The notes: generated by a model not told the origin, from the letters alone. A stretch of DNA of 64,000 bases from Tamarix chinensis (GCA_030549775.1 CM060175.1:100673438-100737437); one strand, 5' to 3'. Shown: positions 35,993-48,000, counted from the stretch's first letter. A program made the numbers and translations.

Positions 35993-36324
35993 CATAAGTT
36001 TTTGCATGAAGTTCACACATTTGTATGGGGGACATAAAGTGTGCATGAAAGAAAAATTTACATATAGAAAGTTGACATGGGGTGTAAGGAAGGTATTAGA
36101 AGAGTCGTATGAGGTTTTGAAAACATTGGGTGAAAAATAGTACGTGGGATATTATAAGGGTATGGAGGAGGCTGAGTTAGGGTTTGTTATGGTTACCATG
36201 GTTTGTTATGGTTAACTAGGGTTGGATGATGAGAATAGTAGAAGTCGGTCATGCATGTCTGGGTGAAAGCTTTTGAATAAGATACTTAAAACATTAATCA
36301 TGTAGAGTGAAAAAGTATTGAGTC

Positions 36325-36682
36325 GGGTCCCACTGATCTACCGGTTAGAAATAGTGGTTAGGATGCGTTGTCCTATGTGTGTCCGATCCATCAGCTATAA
36401 TAGTGGTTAGGGTATGCTATCCTATGTGTCTCCGATCCATCGGCTATAATAGTGGCAGATTTCAAGCTCAATAAACCAAACACCCAAGTTGCTAAGACAC
36501 TTAAAAGACACTAAGTACTTACAGTGGAACATCATGTGAGCTGGGGCCAACCAATCCACCGGTAAGAAATAGTGGTTAGGGTATGATACCCTATGTGTGA
36601 CCAATCCACCGGCTAATAATAGTGGGCAAGAGCATTGTGCCCTCCTTGTCTCTGATCCATAGGCTATAATAGTGGGGGATTC
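36325..36682. repeat. Repeated 'ccRatccaccggctataatagtgg' motif zone
   Basis: Six copies of a motif (for example near 36335, 36390, 36430, 36550, 36603 and 36655) alternating with short partly palindromic words such as TAGGGTATGATACCCTA. The equivalent zone at 9500-9710 carries four copies. Conservation between two independently inserted repeats suggests a structural or regulatory part of this LTR family. Confidence 0.6.
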
Positions 36683-37442
36683 CGTACTCACATGGAATGG
36701 ATAAAGAGTATGGTGTGGAATGAGTATCCATAAGAGACTAATTAAGTATTACTCCAGTTTTAAAAATGGACCTTTGTATTTTTCAGCTGATTGATCTTAT
36801 GCCTTTATGTTGTTATGCTGGACTTTATGATCCCTTATTTATCCTGCATAATTTTGTATGTTATATATGTGGGTTTGAATGGTTGTAAGTTGTATATTAT
36901 ACCGTATGATTTTATGTACTTGTGTGTTGGCCTTAGTGCTCGGTTACCTTACTCAGTACGTAGCGTACTGATCACCCCTTTTATGGGTGCTACTCATTCC
37001 CACAAGCAGAAGGATGCCTTCTTTGATGCCATTGATGTCTATGAGACATCAGGTGGGGCCGAGTGATGATTTGGGCTGGATCAAGTCCTTAGAGTGGCGT
37101 GGCCGGTTTTTCCATTATGAGATTATTATTCCTTTTCTCTTTTAACTATGTTCGAAACTCCAGAAATAATTTTAATATTGTAGCTATTTTTCCTCTCTGA
37201 AGAGCCATCTCTCTTATTTCAGATTATATAAAACTTATGTTTACTCTGATTATTGATTTGTGAACTTTAATTTATGTATTAATGTGTGATGATGGCAATG
37301 TTTTTCTTAACCTTAGCACTTGGTTTTAGAACGATAGGAGTGAACCGGTTTGGTACTAAGTATAGCGGTATCATCCCCAAAATTTATGGGTTTTAAATTT
37401 AAAAGTTTTGTATAAAAAAATAGTAAATTTTGGAGTGTTACA

Positions 37443-37827
37443 GTTATAATATAATAATAGTTATCTATAGTGTCTCCTAAATGGGGTACTTTACGAAAGA
37501 CTATATAAGGCGGTTTTAGAATCCATCTATAGTTAAGTGAGATTTATTTATTTTTTCAAGGTATAGATAGTAGTAGTTTTAATACAATAACAGTCATCTA
37601 TAATGTCTCATTAGGGGAAAATTTATGAAATACTATAAAGAATGGTTTTATTCTCAAACCTTCATTTATAGTTAAGCAAAAAAAAAATTAGGGTATAGAT
37701 GGTGGTTATAGTCTATAACCACCATTTATACCTCAATCTACTTTTGATTCTTCTTCATTCACTTTAACTTAGAATGTTTATTACTTTCACCTATTTACTC
37801 GAACATAGAATAGAAAAATTATAGTGG
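37443..37827 (+). mobile_element. CACTA-like element, right part
   Basis: Carries tandem subterminal units of ~120-130 bp: the unit starting at 33188 and continuing at 37448 (…ataatagttatctatagtgtctc), again from about 37558 (…acagtcatctataatgtctc), and a third start at about 37694 with the near-perfect inverted pair GGTATAGATGGTGGTTATAG / CTATAACCACCATTTATACC. A possible end TTATAGTG lies at 37820-37827, but the 3-bp duplication expected of CACTA elements is not evident. Confidence 0.4.
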
Positions 37828-38810
37828 TGTGAAGAACCTCCACAAGTTTTGTCACCTTAAACTTTCTTGTCTGATCACCATCGTCGTCATTTTCTCTTCA
37901 TTTTACCTTCATTGTTTTTCTTCCTACTTCTGGCATGCATTTTTCTCCTTCATTCTTATTTAATGTTGCACAAAACCTCAAGTTCTCCATGTATAAATAG
38001 TTTTTTTTCCTTGAAATATGCTTGTTCAATTTCTCTCTTTAATATGTTTATACAGTTTAAAATTGGTTTTGGAGTGCTACTTGCATTTATATATACATTT
38101 TTTTTAATGATTTTGTGGTTTTAGAATTTTTATAGTTTTCATTTTCTTCTTCTAAGGTATACAAGGTTTACATACTCTATTATTTGCTTGTTTGTTATTC
38201 TTTTATCTATAAGGAGGACAAAATATTAGTTGTTATTGGTTGGTTGGTTACATGCTTTTTAATAATGTTGTTACTAATTTGAGTGTTGTTTATTGTCATG
38301 TGGTTGTAAAATTTTACAGTTTTTTCATTATTATTTTTTTTTCTATGACATAAATTGAGCAAGAGTGAATTTGTGGAATTTTCTATATTGCTAATATGGT
38401 GTGTGTTGGAACTTTAAAATATAGAAAGAGAAGCTGGGTTTTAATTTTTTATTTTCTTGCTTGTACGAAATAAAAAAGTGATCAATATATTATAAAAATT
38501 CAAAAAATATTTGAGTATTCTTGGAAACTAAGGTAAAATTTGACTAGAAAAATAGCCATAGAAAGCAACATATTTTTATACTACTTAAATAGTCACCTTA
38601 TAATCTTGAGTTTTTCATTTTTAGGATCTCTTAGTTGAGTTTATATTATATCATTTATCTTGAAATTGTCAAAAATTGTTAATTTCATATAGAGTGAATG
38701 AAGAAATCAATGTTTATGAGCAAAAGATATAAACCAAAAATAGAAAATAGTAGAGATAAGCAAGGGAAGGAGGGGTTGTATATTGAACAACTCAGATATA
38801 AATACCATAT
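37828..38810. other. Intergenic AT-rich DNA
   Basis: No gene recognised; short frames such as 37867-38124 are T-rich and lack domains. Confidence 0.45.
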
Positions 38811-39055
38811 ACTCACTCAATTTCATAATATAAGACACATAAGATTTTAAATTTTGTTTCACAATATAAGACATTTTTTGAAAAATTTTCAAAAATTAAT
38901 TTTTTTTAATTCAATTTTAATATTATTCTCTTTTCAATTAATTGAAAGAGTGCGAGATATTAATATGAGGGGATATTGATAATAGTAGATTTTTTTATCT
39001 AAAAATTAATATTTTTTAATATGCGCATAAAAATCTTATATTTTAATAGCTCTCA
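38811..39055. mobile_element. Stowaway-like MITE remnant
   Basis: The left end ACTCACTCAATTTCATAATA and the following 'taagacacataagattttaa' are typical Stowaway text. The right end is decayed (…ttatattttaatagctctc), so the boundary is approximate. Confidence 0.4.
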
Positions 39056-39893
39056 TTTACAAACAAGTAGCCCGATAACATCAATTTTTTATTTCTATCT
39101 TTGCAGAGAGAATTATGTTGCAGAAAGTATGGCCATTATAGAGTAGATTATGTATGGCCAAATATCAAATTACTTTGTCTTCTAATATTACTGCTCTAAC
39201 ATCAAGAGTAATGTAGTGCATACAAGGAAGTGTTTTAGAATGATGATTCTGAAACAATTAATATGATTACTTTCATTATTCATTATATTGCTTGGCATCT
39301 ATATCTAAAATATGCACTCAAGAAGGATATGCACATCAATACGTAAGAATTTGAGTAATAGAGGGCGGATAGACATATAAACATTATAAAGGGATCTAAG
39401 TGTATTAAAATAAATAAAAAATTTGACATTATTCATAGTCATATTTTTTTTAAAAGCTTATTTATATACAGCATTAGGTATTATGTTAGTGCGCCTTCCA
39501 TCGTCTTTACATACCAAATATTTCAACCTTTTAGAATATGTGACCGTTGATAAATCAACATATAATTAACCATAACTAAACAAAAATTTATACACTATCA
39601 TTGGGATGTATAAAAATTTTTAATGTGTAAATCTTAAAACCATAATCCTTCAAATAAGAAAAGTTAAGAAAAAAACCCTTGAAACCGCAACATGCGAATG
39701 GCCATCGTTGTTTGTTCAATATAATACCAGCATAAGAAAGTGATTTTCTTCACTTTTGTTTACTATCATGGCATATGAACTAGTAAGTATGAATTGTCTT
39801 GATTGAATTTGAAAACCATCACTTTATCTAGAGTATTTTGTTTTTGTAATCAATGCATTACCTATATGTTTTTCACTAAGAATCTTCACTTTG
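39056..39893. other. Intergenic AT-rich DNA
   Basis: Nothing recognisable; no open frame of note. Confidence 0.45.
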
Positions 39894-39971
39894 TACTACC
39901 TCTAATTCAAATTAAATGTCATTTTAAATATTTGCACATTTATTAAGAGATTATGTAAATTATCAATTTTA
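39894..39971. mobile_element. Stowaway-like MITE, left half (split by copia)
   Basis: TACTACCTCTAATTCAAATT followed by AAATGTCATTTTAAATATTT is the usual start of this MITE type. The matching inverse end (TTAAAATGACACTTAATAAC) appears at 47067-47090, beyond the copia element, so the MITE was the insertion target. Confidence 0.5.
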
Positions 39972-40800
39972 TTTAAGACAAAACTTATGGCATGAATTAT
40001 AATCAATAATTAATACATATAATTCATGCACAATCTAAAGACAAATGTGCAAAACCTTAATGCGCATTATAAGCATTCAATATGCAGAATTTAACTTTAT
40101 AATGCTTGTTTAAGATTTTTAAAACGTACCTCCAGCCATTGATGAAATTAATTTAACCAAAAATGAAATTTATGATCACTGAAATTAATTTTTTACAGTT
40201 CCACTCCCTCTTTTCTCAAACCCGAAGGTGTGTACTTTTTATGAGGAAAGGGAATGAGGGCCTTCTTCAAATTTCTTCTTCCTTTTTTATTTCACACAAA
40301 AATCAATTAAAATTATGAAAAATAAACCTTTCCCTATTTTTCTCTCTAATGGATGTATGTGTGCATGTCTAGAACCTTTAATTTATAGAGAAGAACCAAA
40401 AGCATAGCACCTCTTGTGCTCTCTATTCTTATGTGCATAAGTAAAAGTGGGGGTTGGTTATTATAACCAACTCCTTAATTTTTCCACCTCATTTCAAAAG
40501 TAGAATTTGAGATATAAATTACTTAAATAATTAATTTATTATCTCTTTATTTCCTTATCACATAACGCATATGTTGGCATACATACTTATTTAATTCTAA
40601 TTCTACCGTCAAGAATTAGATAAAGAGATTAAGGTTAGGCTTAATTTCTAATATATTACCATATAATATAAATTTTATGGCTGAAGTCTTTATATCTAAT
40701 TTTATATGCACCACACCAAAGGTTAATATATGCATAAAATATAAAACACTTTAATTATAAAATAATATTAATTTATAAAGAATATATATGTATAGTAACA
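39972..40800 (-). repeat. Copia 3' LTR
   Basis: On the - strand it begins TGTTACTATACATATATATT at 40800, immediately after the polypurine tract. It aligns by eye with 46124-46956 through many words, for example 'tttaactttataatgcttgtt' at 40088 and 46221, and 'tctagaacctttaattt' at 40367 and 46510. Its own end near 39972 is eroded and lacks a clean CA. Confidence 0.8.
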
Positions 40801-40812
40801 TTCTCCCACTTA
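40801..40812 (-). other. Copia polypurine tract
   Basis: On the - strand TAAGTGGGAGAA directly precedes the 3' LTR start TGTTA, the usual arrangement for priming plus-strand DNA synthesis in copia elements. Confidence 0.75.
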
Positions 40813-41098
40813 ATCCATATAAATTATATTCTTATTATGGTTTCCTTATGTTAGTATAAACTAAATGATGAAACTGATACATGGATCATAGCAACAAGCT
40901 TTAGAAATTTCGAGAGTTATCTTCCATGTATCATAATGTACTAATACCACCCACAACTTTAACTTTATTTACAAACCCAACGTGTATTCAAGGTCCTTCA
41001 CTTAATGTGTTATTTCTCAATAAATCATATGTATACAAATCAAATGAGAAATAAACATGTTTTATTTAAAATAATCATTATGTATCATAACAATACAA

Positions 41099-44000
41099 TT
41101 ATATAGAGGGTCCAACACCCATATTAAATACGTGATTCTTAAACATTCTTTGTGGCATACCCTTAGTTAAAGGATCAGCTAATATATAATTAGTGTCTAT
41201 GTGTTCCAAGACTACTTGTCCTTTTGAAACACATTCCTTTATCTTCAAGTAATTAATTTCTATGCCCTTGGCATAACTACCACTTTTGATGTTTCTTGAG
41301 ATGAAGAAAACAGCTCAATTAAAGGATCAGCTAACATACAATTTGTCTCTATGTTTTCTAAGATCATTTATCATTTTGAAACACGTTCCTTTATCTTTAC
41401 ATACTTAATGTCAGTGCCCTTGACATGAATACGACATATGTTATTTCTTGAGATGAAGACAATAGCTAAGTTGTCAAACTTAAGCATCAAAACTCTAGAA
41501 ATAGAATCCACTATTCTAAGACTATATATGAAATTTCTTAACACACACCATATTTTGTGGCTTCAAATGATGAGATGAGTTGTTTCCATTATAGAAGTGG
41601 CTATGCGATTGTACTATTTGCTTTTATAGGATATTACTCCACTTACTAGTAAAAAAAATGAATATAGAAGTAGATTTGTGTAAATCTACATAACCAGCAA
41701 GGTTTGCATCCAAATAGCTTGCTACCTCCAAATCCTCAACATGATGATACATGAGCATATAGTCCTTAGTTCCCTTTTTATACCTCATAGTTTTCTTTGC
41801 AAATTTTTAGTGGTCAACTCTTGGATCACTCTGGTAATGTCCTAATACCCCAATGGCATACGCAATGTCAAGTTTTGTGCAAACTTTAGCATACATAAAG
41901 CTTCCAACTGCAAAAACATATGGGATGTTCTTCATCTAATATCTCTCTAAGTTATTCTTAAGACACTGAGTTAACTATAATGTGTCATCATTGATTATAG
42001 GAGTCATACTTGGTGTGTAATCTACCATCCTGTATCTTTCTAATAGCTTATTGATACGTGTTTCTTGACAGAGTCATAATATCCATCATGATCTATCTCA
42101 ATGAATATTAATGCTAATGATATAAGATGCATCACCTATATCCTTCATATTGGATTTGTTAGAAAGAAATTGGTTTACCTCATATAGTATCCCTTTGTCA
42201 TTTTATACAAGTAGAATGTCGTCTACATATAAAACCAAGAAACAAACCTTAACCCCACTGACCTTGATGTATGTAAACTGATATATGGCATTCTCTTCCA
42301 ATCCAAATGAAGAAATGACACCATGAAACTTGTACCATTTTCTGGAGGCTTGTTTCAATCTATATATGGCTTTCTTAGCTTGCATATAAGATTGTTGTCT
42401 TTATAAGAGCAGAACCCTTCATGTTGTTATATATATATATATATATCCTCCTCAATTTCACCATTTAAAATTGTCATTTTCACATCCATTTGTTATAGCT
42501 CAAAGTCAAAATGAGATGCTAATGCCATGACTATACGTAATGAATCATTAGTGCATACAGGAGAGAAAGTATCATTGTAATCCTTATCTTGTCTTTGAGT
42601 GAATCCCTTAGCAACTATTATAACATTGTACCTATCAATGTTTTCTAAGGAGACTTTCTTAGTCTTAAAGACCCACTTACAACCAACATGATTAGTCCCA
42701 TTAGTTAATGGTACAAGATTCCAAACCTCATTAACTTTCATGGAATTCATCTCTTTCTCCATGGCATTATACCATAACTTATATTCTAAACTATTTGTGG
42801 CATGTGAAAAGATTTTGGGATCATCAATAACACAAATGTCCCAGTCAGACTCTTATAATTACACATAATAGTCACTAAGTATAGCTGACATTATTTCCTT
42901 AGTAGATATTCTTAAATCTAACCCAGAAACCTTTGGAGGAGCTTGCTCAATAGTTGGTTGTTCAAAAATTTTAAATAGTTCTTGAAACCTAATCTACCGG
43001 ACTTATGTCGGCATCTTGTGAAGTCTCATTGACTTGTTGTTCAACCATGATTGGAAATGGAAGTGCACTGTGAAAAAAAGTCACTCTATTACATGAAATG
43101 GAAGCTTTTTATACCGAATGAGCAAGTTCAGAAACTAGATTTCTGATTAAGTCATGTTCAAAAAATTTAGCATCTATTGACTCCACAAATCTAATATTAT
43201 GTGATGGATAATAGAACCTATAACCCTTATATTTTTCAACATATCCAATAAAATATCCACTAATGGTCCTTGGGTCAAGCTTCCTTTCTTATAGATTATA
43301 AATTCTCACTTCAAACTAGCATCCCCAAACTCGCATATATTTTAAAATTGGCTTCCAACCTTTAGAAAGATCATATGATGTCTTAGACACCGCTTTAATT
43401 AGAACTCAATTTAAAATATATATCTTTATCTTAACTATTTCATTCCACAAAGACTTAAAAAGATTTGAGTTATCAAGCATACTTCGCACCATATCTAACA
43501 AATTATGATTTTTTCTTTCAGCTACGTCATTCTAATCCCGTGAAACTGGCATAGTATATTGGGCAACTATCACATTCTCTTGAAGAAACTTTACAATGAA
43601 CCATGTGCTTGTACATCCTCAATGTACCTCCCATAGTACTATCCACTTCTACTATACCTCACAATTTTAATTTGCTTATCACATTGTTCTCTACTTCATT
43701 TTTAAATACTTTAAAAGAATCTAACACTTCATTCTTATTGTTAAGCAAGTAGATATACATGTGTCATAAGTAGTCATCAATGAATGAGATGAATTATTTC
43801 TAACTGTGTGAGTCCATTTCAGGACTACATGTGTTGGTATGTATATTCTCAAGCAGTTGAGAACTCTTATTAGTGCCTATCTTATGCTTGTTTTTTTCCC
43901 TTTATACAATTTATAAAAGTGCTAAAGTTGGTTAAATATAGAGTACCAAGTAATCCATCATTTACCAATCTCCTTATTCTCTCAATGAAGATGTGACCTA

Positions 44001-44490
44001 ATCTTTTATGCCAAAGCATTGATGAGTTCTCATTCATAACACATATTTTTGAACCAATATCCAAATTCTTTGCAACATTCGAATCATCATGCATTAAATC
44101 AATAGAGTGAAAACCTTTAGACAATGCACCATACCCAACATAATTTGTTTCATAAAATAAAATAACTGAATTGTCTTTAACAACAAATGAGTATCCGCAT
44201 GGTATAAGTCTTGAAATAGAAATCAAGTTTATAGTGAAACTTAGAACATAAAAGATATTTTCTAACATTAATACATGACCACCAGAGATAACTAGCCTAC
44301 ATGAGCCTATTCCATGAATAGGTAAATGTATCTTAATACCAGTAAAGATACTCTATCCATTGTCGACCGGTTCCCTCATCCTTGCCATAACTTGTAAGTT
44401 ATTTCAAATATGGATTATAGAACTAGAATTAATCCATAAAGTATTATGATATGTGTCTATTTTATGAGATTCAAAACATACCAAAGAGGT
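41099..44490 (-). pseudogene. Copia pol remnant (integrase, RT, RNase H)
   Basis: GAG-pre-integrase at 44180-43880 (LWHKRLGHIFIERIRRLVND, then NCIKGK). Integrase tail near 43560-43440 (VAERKNHNLLDMVRSML). RT at 42762-42200 starting EKEMNSMKVNEVWNLVPL, with CKWVFKTKK, AKGFTQRQ, AIYRLKQASRKWYKF and the catalytic YVDDILL kept at 42203-42230. RNase H/C-terminal part at 41900-41099 (GVLGHYQSDPR, DYMLMYHH, SYLDANLAGY) ending ADPLTKGMPQRMFKNHVFNM then GVGPSI-stop at 41099. Several stops and frameshifts separate these blocks, so no full polyprotein can be made. A 152-bp tandem duplication lies in the RNase H end. Confidence 0.88.
41169..41472. repeat. 152-bp tandem duplication in RNase H region
   Basis: AAAGGATCAGCTAA starts at 41169 and again at 41321. 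The two units stay alignable to 'cttgagatgaagaAaAcagct', with scattered substitutions. Only the downstream (on -) copy leads into the intact DPLTKG end, so the other is an inserted duplicate that adds about 50 codons and frame disruption. Confidence 0.75.
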
Positions 44491-44499
44491 TACATTACC

Positions 44500-45254
44500 T
44501 TTCTTTACAAGCTAGGTTTTGTACTTAGCATATTCCTTTTTCATGTGTCCCTTTTTTTTATAGAAGAAACACTTAGATAACTTTTTTATCTCACCTTGGG
44601 GTGGAACTTTGCCTTTATCCTTTTTGCATGTTTTCTTCTCCCTTTCCTTATGCTTAGTTAGCATCATAATAGTATCCCCATGATCCATCCTCTTACACAC
44701 ACGTGGTCATTAATTCATTGATTTACCATTTATCACTTTATGTGTAGTAGGTGACTTTAAATGATATATATTATTTTGTGAGCATATTCAAGTTGAAGTA
44801 AACTAGGAAGGCATCAAACATGTCAACCTATAGAAACGTGAGTTGTGATGCCAAATGACTAATCTTAATGATGTTCTCAATCACACCCTTGATAGTAGTG
44901 AGCTTAATGGATGAAAACTTCATTATCAATATACTAGCTAAGGCCTTGTCCAAATGGATGAATTGTTCATCGATAGCCCTTATCAAGTCATGGAAATATT
45001 GATGATGATCAACTGAGCCTCTGATGGAAAAATACATCTTAATCTTTATGTACATGCAGCTTATGCGATTGGCTTTCACCCATCGCTCACATGCAATATT
45101 TTCCTCATCAATGCTTTCTTTAGTTATCAAAGGCTTTGGATATGAAATAGCCTTATCTATGTCACAATATCTAAGCTTTAGGAGAATTCTTTCCTTTCAA
45201 ACCTTATAGTTATCCTTTTTTAACTCATGGACCTTAATGTTAAGATCAGACATC
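44500..45254 (-). pseudogene. Copia gag remnant
   Basis: The start MSDLNIKVHELKKDNYKVWK is at 45254, the typical copia Gag opening (…L..DNY..WK). It is followed by broken frames including WVKANRISCMYIKIKM and IRAIDEQFIHLDKALASILI. The nucleocapsid zinc knuckle near 44590-44515 reads CFFYKKKGHMKKEYAKY: two of the three cysteines of C-x2-C-x4-H-x4-C are Tyr, each a TGT-to-TAT change. Gag would coat element RNA in virus-like particles; this copy cannot. A longer upstream open frame (to 45388) is leader sequence. Confidence 0.85.
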
Positions 45255-46110
45255 GAGTACATACCAAACAGTTTACTACAAAAAAAATTAAACATATATA
45301 CATGTTCATGATCAATTTGAAGCCAAAAACTATTATATACATGCTCTACCAATGTATAGCATGCAAAAATGCAACTAGCATGAATCAAAAGACATTAAAT
45401 TGTCCATGGGATAAGTATTTATTTCTAATAGACTCATACATTGCATTATTAAAAATATTAAGTCATCCCATAACTCTCAATTACTGTGGAAAAATTGAGA
45501 ACAATGACTTAATATTCTAATCCAATGTACACCACCTATGCTAATGAATGGTCATGTGGGAATGAACCCATTATATATGTGTAATACATTGCAACTAATA
45601 TCATGTAATCTATATATGATCAAGTAAACAAACAAATGTATGATTATCTATGATTAGGATTGTTTTGGTTATGTTATAATCATTTTAATTATGCTAATCA
45701 CACATGATATATACTTTATTTAATAAAAACTTCTCCAAACATGGCCTTAATATGCATGGAAACACAACCATAAGAGTAAGAATAATAATCAAATGGAAAG
45801 TCAAAAACATGGGGCACCCCTGGTTCTAAAACATGCCTGTGTTTTAATTAGTTCCAAAGATTGTTGAGAGTCAAAGAAAAAACATGAACCCTCCCCTAAT
45901 GTTTTAAAAACATAGATCGTGTTTTTGTATCAAATAATAAGGTCGAAAGTTAGAAATAAAACACGGCCCTCGTGTGTTAAGAAATATGAGACGTGTTTCC
46001 TTTTAGCGAAGAACAATTCCACTATTTCTAAAACTCTATCATACAAAACATACATATATTTAAAAAGATGATTATTCTAAATAAAATCCATCAAGAAAAA
46101 CGTCATTAAA

Positions 46111-46122
46111 GCTTTGATACCA
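46111..46122 (-). other. Copia primer-binding site
   Basis: On the - strand TGGTATCAAAGC sits just inside the 5' LTR. It differs by one base from TGGTATCAGAGC, the complement of the initiator-tRNA-Met 3' end used by most plant copia elements. Confidence 0.75.
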
Positions 46123-46123
46123 A

Positions 46124-46956
46124 ATATAAGACATAATTTATACCATGAATTATAATAAATAATTTATGCACAATATAAAGATAAACGTGTGAAACCCTAA
46201 TGCACATTATAAGCATTAAATACATGGAATTTAACTTTATAATGCTTGTTGAAGATCATTAAAATGTACCCCAAGCTATTGATGGAATTAATTAAACTAG
46301 AAACGCAATTTGTGACCACTGGAATCAAATTTTTATAGTTACACTCCCTCTTTGCTCAAACCCGATGGTGTATGCTTCTTACAAGGAATAGGGATAAGGA
46401 CCTTCTTCAAATTTCTTCTTCCTCTTTGATTTCACAAAAAAAAATCAATTAAAATTGTAAAGAATAAGCCTTCCCCTATTTTTCTCTATAATGGGTGTAT
46501 GTGTGTATGTCTAGAACCTTTAATTTCTGCAAAGAAGAACCAAAAGCACATCACCTCTTATGCTCTCTATTCTTACATGTATAAATAAAAGTGGAGGTTG
46601 TTTACTATAACCAACTCCTTTATTTTTCCTCCTCATTTCAAAAGCATAATTTGAGATCAAATTAATTAAATAATTTATTTATTATCTCCTTTATTTTTTT
46701 TTATCACGTAACACACACATGCCGGCATCCATACTTATTTTATTCTAATTCTACTATCAAGAATTAGACAAAAAGACTAATGTTAGGCTTAATTACTAAC
46801 ATATTACCATATAATATAAGTTTTATAGCCAAAGTCTTTATATCTAATTTAATATGGATTACACCACGGGATAATATATACATAAAATATAAAACACTTT
46901 GTTTATAAAATAATAATAATAATAATAATAATTTATAAAGAATATATATATTAACA
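46124..46956 (-). repeat. Copia 5' LTR
   Basis: Partner of 39972-40800. On the - strand it begins TGTTAATATATATATTCTTT at 46956 and ends next to the primer-binding site. Contains an (AAT)n run at 46908-46931 absent or shorter in the other LTR. Confidence 0.8.
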
Positions 46957-47100
46957 TTGTAATCTTATTAAATATATCTCATTAAATTATATTTATAGTA
47001 GAAGTTATTTAATGAGCTTGAAAAATATAGCTCACTTTTTGCATTGAAAATGCAAAATGATACATTGTTAAAATGACACTTAATAACAATCGAATATATC
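46957..47100. mobile_element. Stowaway-like MITE, right half
   Basis: Continuation of the MITE begun at 39894; its inverted end-word TTAAAATGACACTTAATAAC lies at 47067-47087. The outer TIR is eroded. Confidence 0.4.
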
Positions 47101-47204
47101 ATTACTTTTCTAAAGGGGAAAATTGTTATCAAAACATTAATTGAATTTGCTATATACATATATACTATCATATAAGGCTAACAAGCCTTATGTTTATATA
47201 TATT

Positions 47205-47590
47205 ATAGAGTATATGTCTAGTGAAAATCACTCCTTGTGATGAAAATTGATAACCTTCTTAGTTTTTTGAACTACGTACAATAGTTTTGTCCTTTTATTG
47301 AAAGTAGTTTTCTACCATCAAATACAAATATATAATATTTACAAATATGTCACTATATTATTTTCTGATACTCAAATACAATAGTTTTTTGAGTTATTTA
47401 CAATAGTTTTCTCCGTCCACTATAAGTAGTTTCTACTACCTACTAGAGTTAGTTTTGAAACTTGGAATATAAATACACAATATATATAAAAATATTACTA
47501 TTTTTTTTTCTAACACTCAAATATTATAGTTTATTGAGTTACTTACTGGGGGAAAAATACCCATGAAGGATAGTGTTCATTATCTATTGC
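47205..47590. mobile_element. TIR element related to 27664-28252
   Basis: Shares the start 'atatgtctagtgaaaatcactc' and the internal 'agtagttt…aaatatataatatttac…actcaaatacaatag' units with the element at 27664, and ends in the same TA-rich setting. More decayed; no ORF. Confidence 0.5.
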
Positions 47591-48000
47591 ATATATATAT
47601 ATATATATATGTTTCAATTGTAACATGATTTTAATATCAACCCTTCATTTATTATCTAAATATTCAAATTTAATGTTTTCAAGTTCTCACAAAAAATATA
47701 GTTCTTATCAAATATTATATATATATATATATATCCACTTACTAATTAATGTGGTGAAAATCTATTTTTGTCTCCCTAACATTATAACTGCCTAACCTGT
47801 AGTGCAAAGAGCCATTCAATATAGACTATTTTCTCCCTTTCCTGCATACACTTATTAAACAAAATTTAAATTTAAAATATTGCATCTTTTTTATTATCTT
47901 TTAAAAGACAATATGCATACCTTAGTCATCAACCAACATAATAGAAGTAAATTTTGTAATGTGTCTTATGAATGGAAAAGATATGTAATTACAATCACAG
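47591..48000. other. Intergenic AT-rich DNA
   Basis: (AT)n runs near 47591-47611 and 47716-47735; no gene recognised. Confidence 0.45.

Larger units (their letters stand above)
33205..37442 (+). mobile_element. Complete long LTR-like repeat (probable solo LTR, 4.2 kb)
   Basis: Begins TAAAATGCCCCAAAAATA (a mutated TGTAATGCCCC end) and ends TTTTGGAGTGTTACA. It is flanked by a perfect 5-bp duplication GTTAT (33200-33204, 37443-37447). Interior order as in 4787-10531: AT-rich, CT-rich block (33485-34700), ATT microsatellites, minisatellite, '(gat)ccaccggctataatagtgg' zone (36330-36680), then 'gaaccggtttggtactaag', equivalent to 10423. No gag or pol motif. ORFs in the CT-rich block are composition artefacts. 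Confidence 0.65.
39972..46956 (-). mobile_element. Decayed Ty1/copia LTR retrotransposon (7.0 kb)
   Basis: Two ~830-bp LTRs (39972-40800 and 46124-46956) enclose gag and pol remnants read on the - strand in the order gag, GAG-pre-integrase, integrase, RT, RNase H. That order, with integrase before RT, defines Ty1/copia. The primer-binding site is near 46111-46122 and the polypurine tract at 40801-40812. LTRs are clearly diverged and coding frames are broken, so this is an old insertion. No target-site duplication could be read. It lies inside a Stowaway-like MITE. Confidence 0.9.

Noticed and set aside
35636..36140. Open frames with periodic peptides (NPNSHAN-like and LGFAWE-like).
   Set aside because: Direct result of the 18-bp minisatellite, whose unit is a multiple of three.
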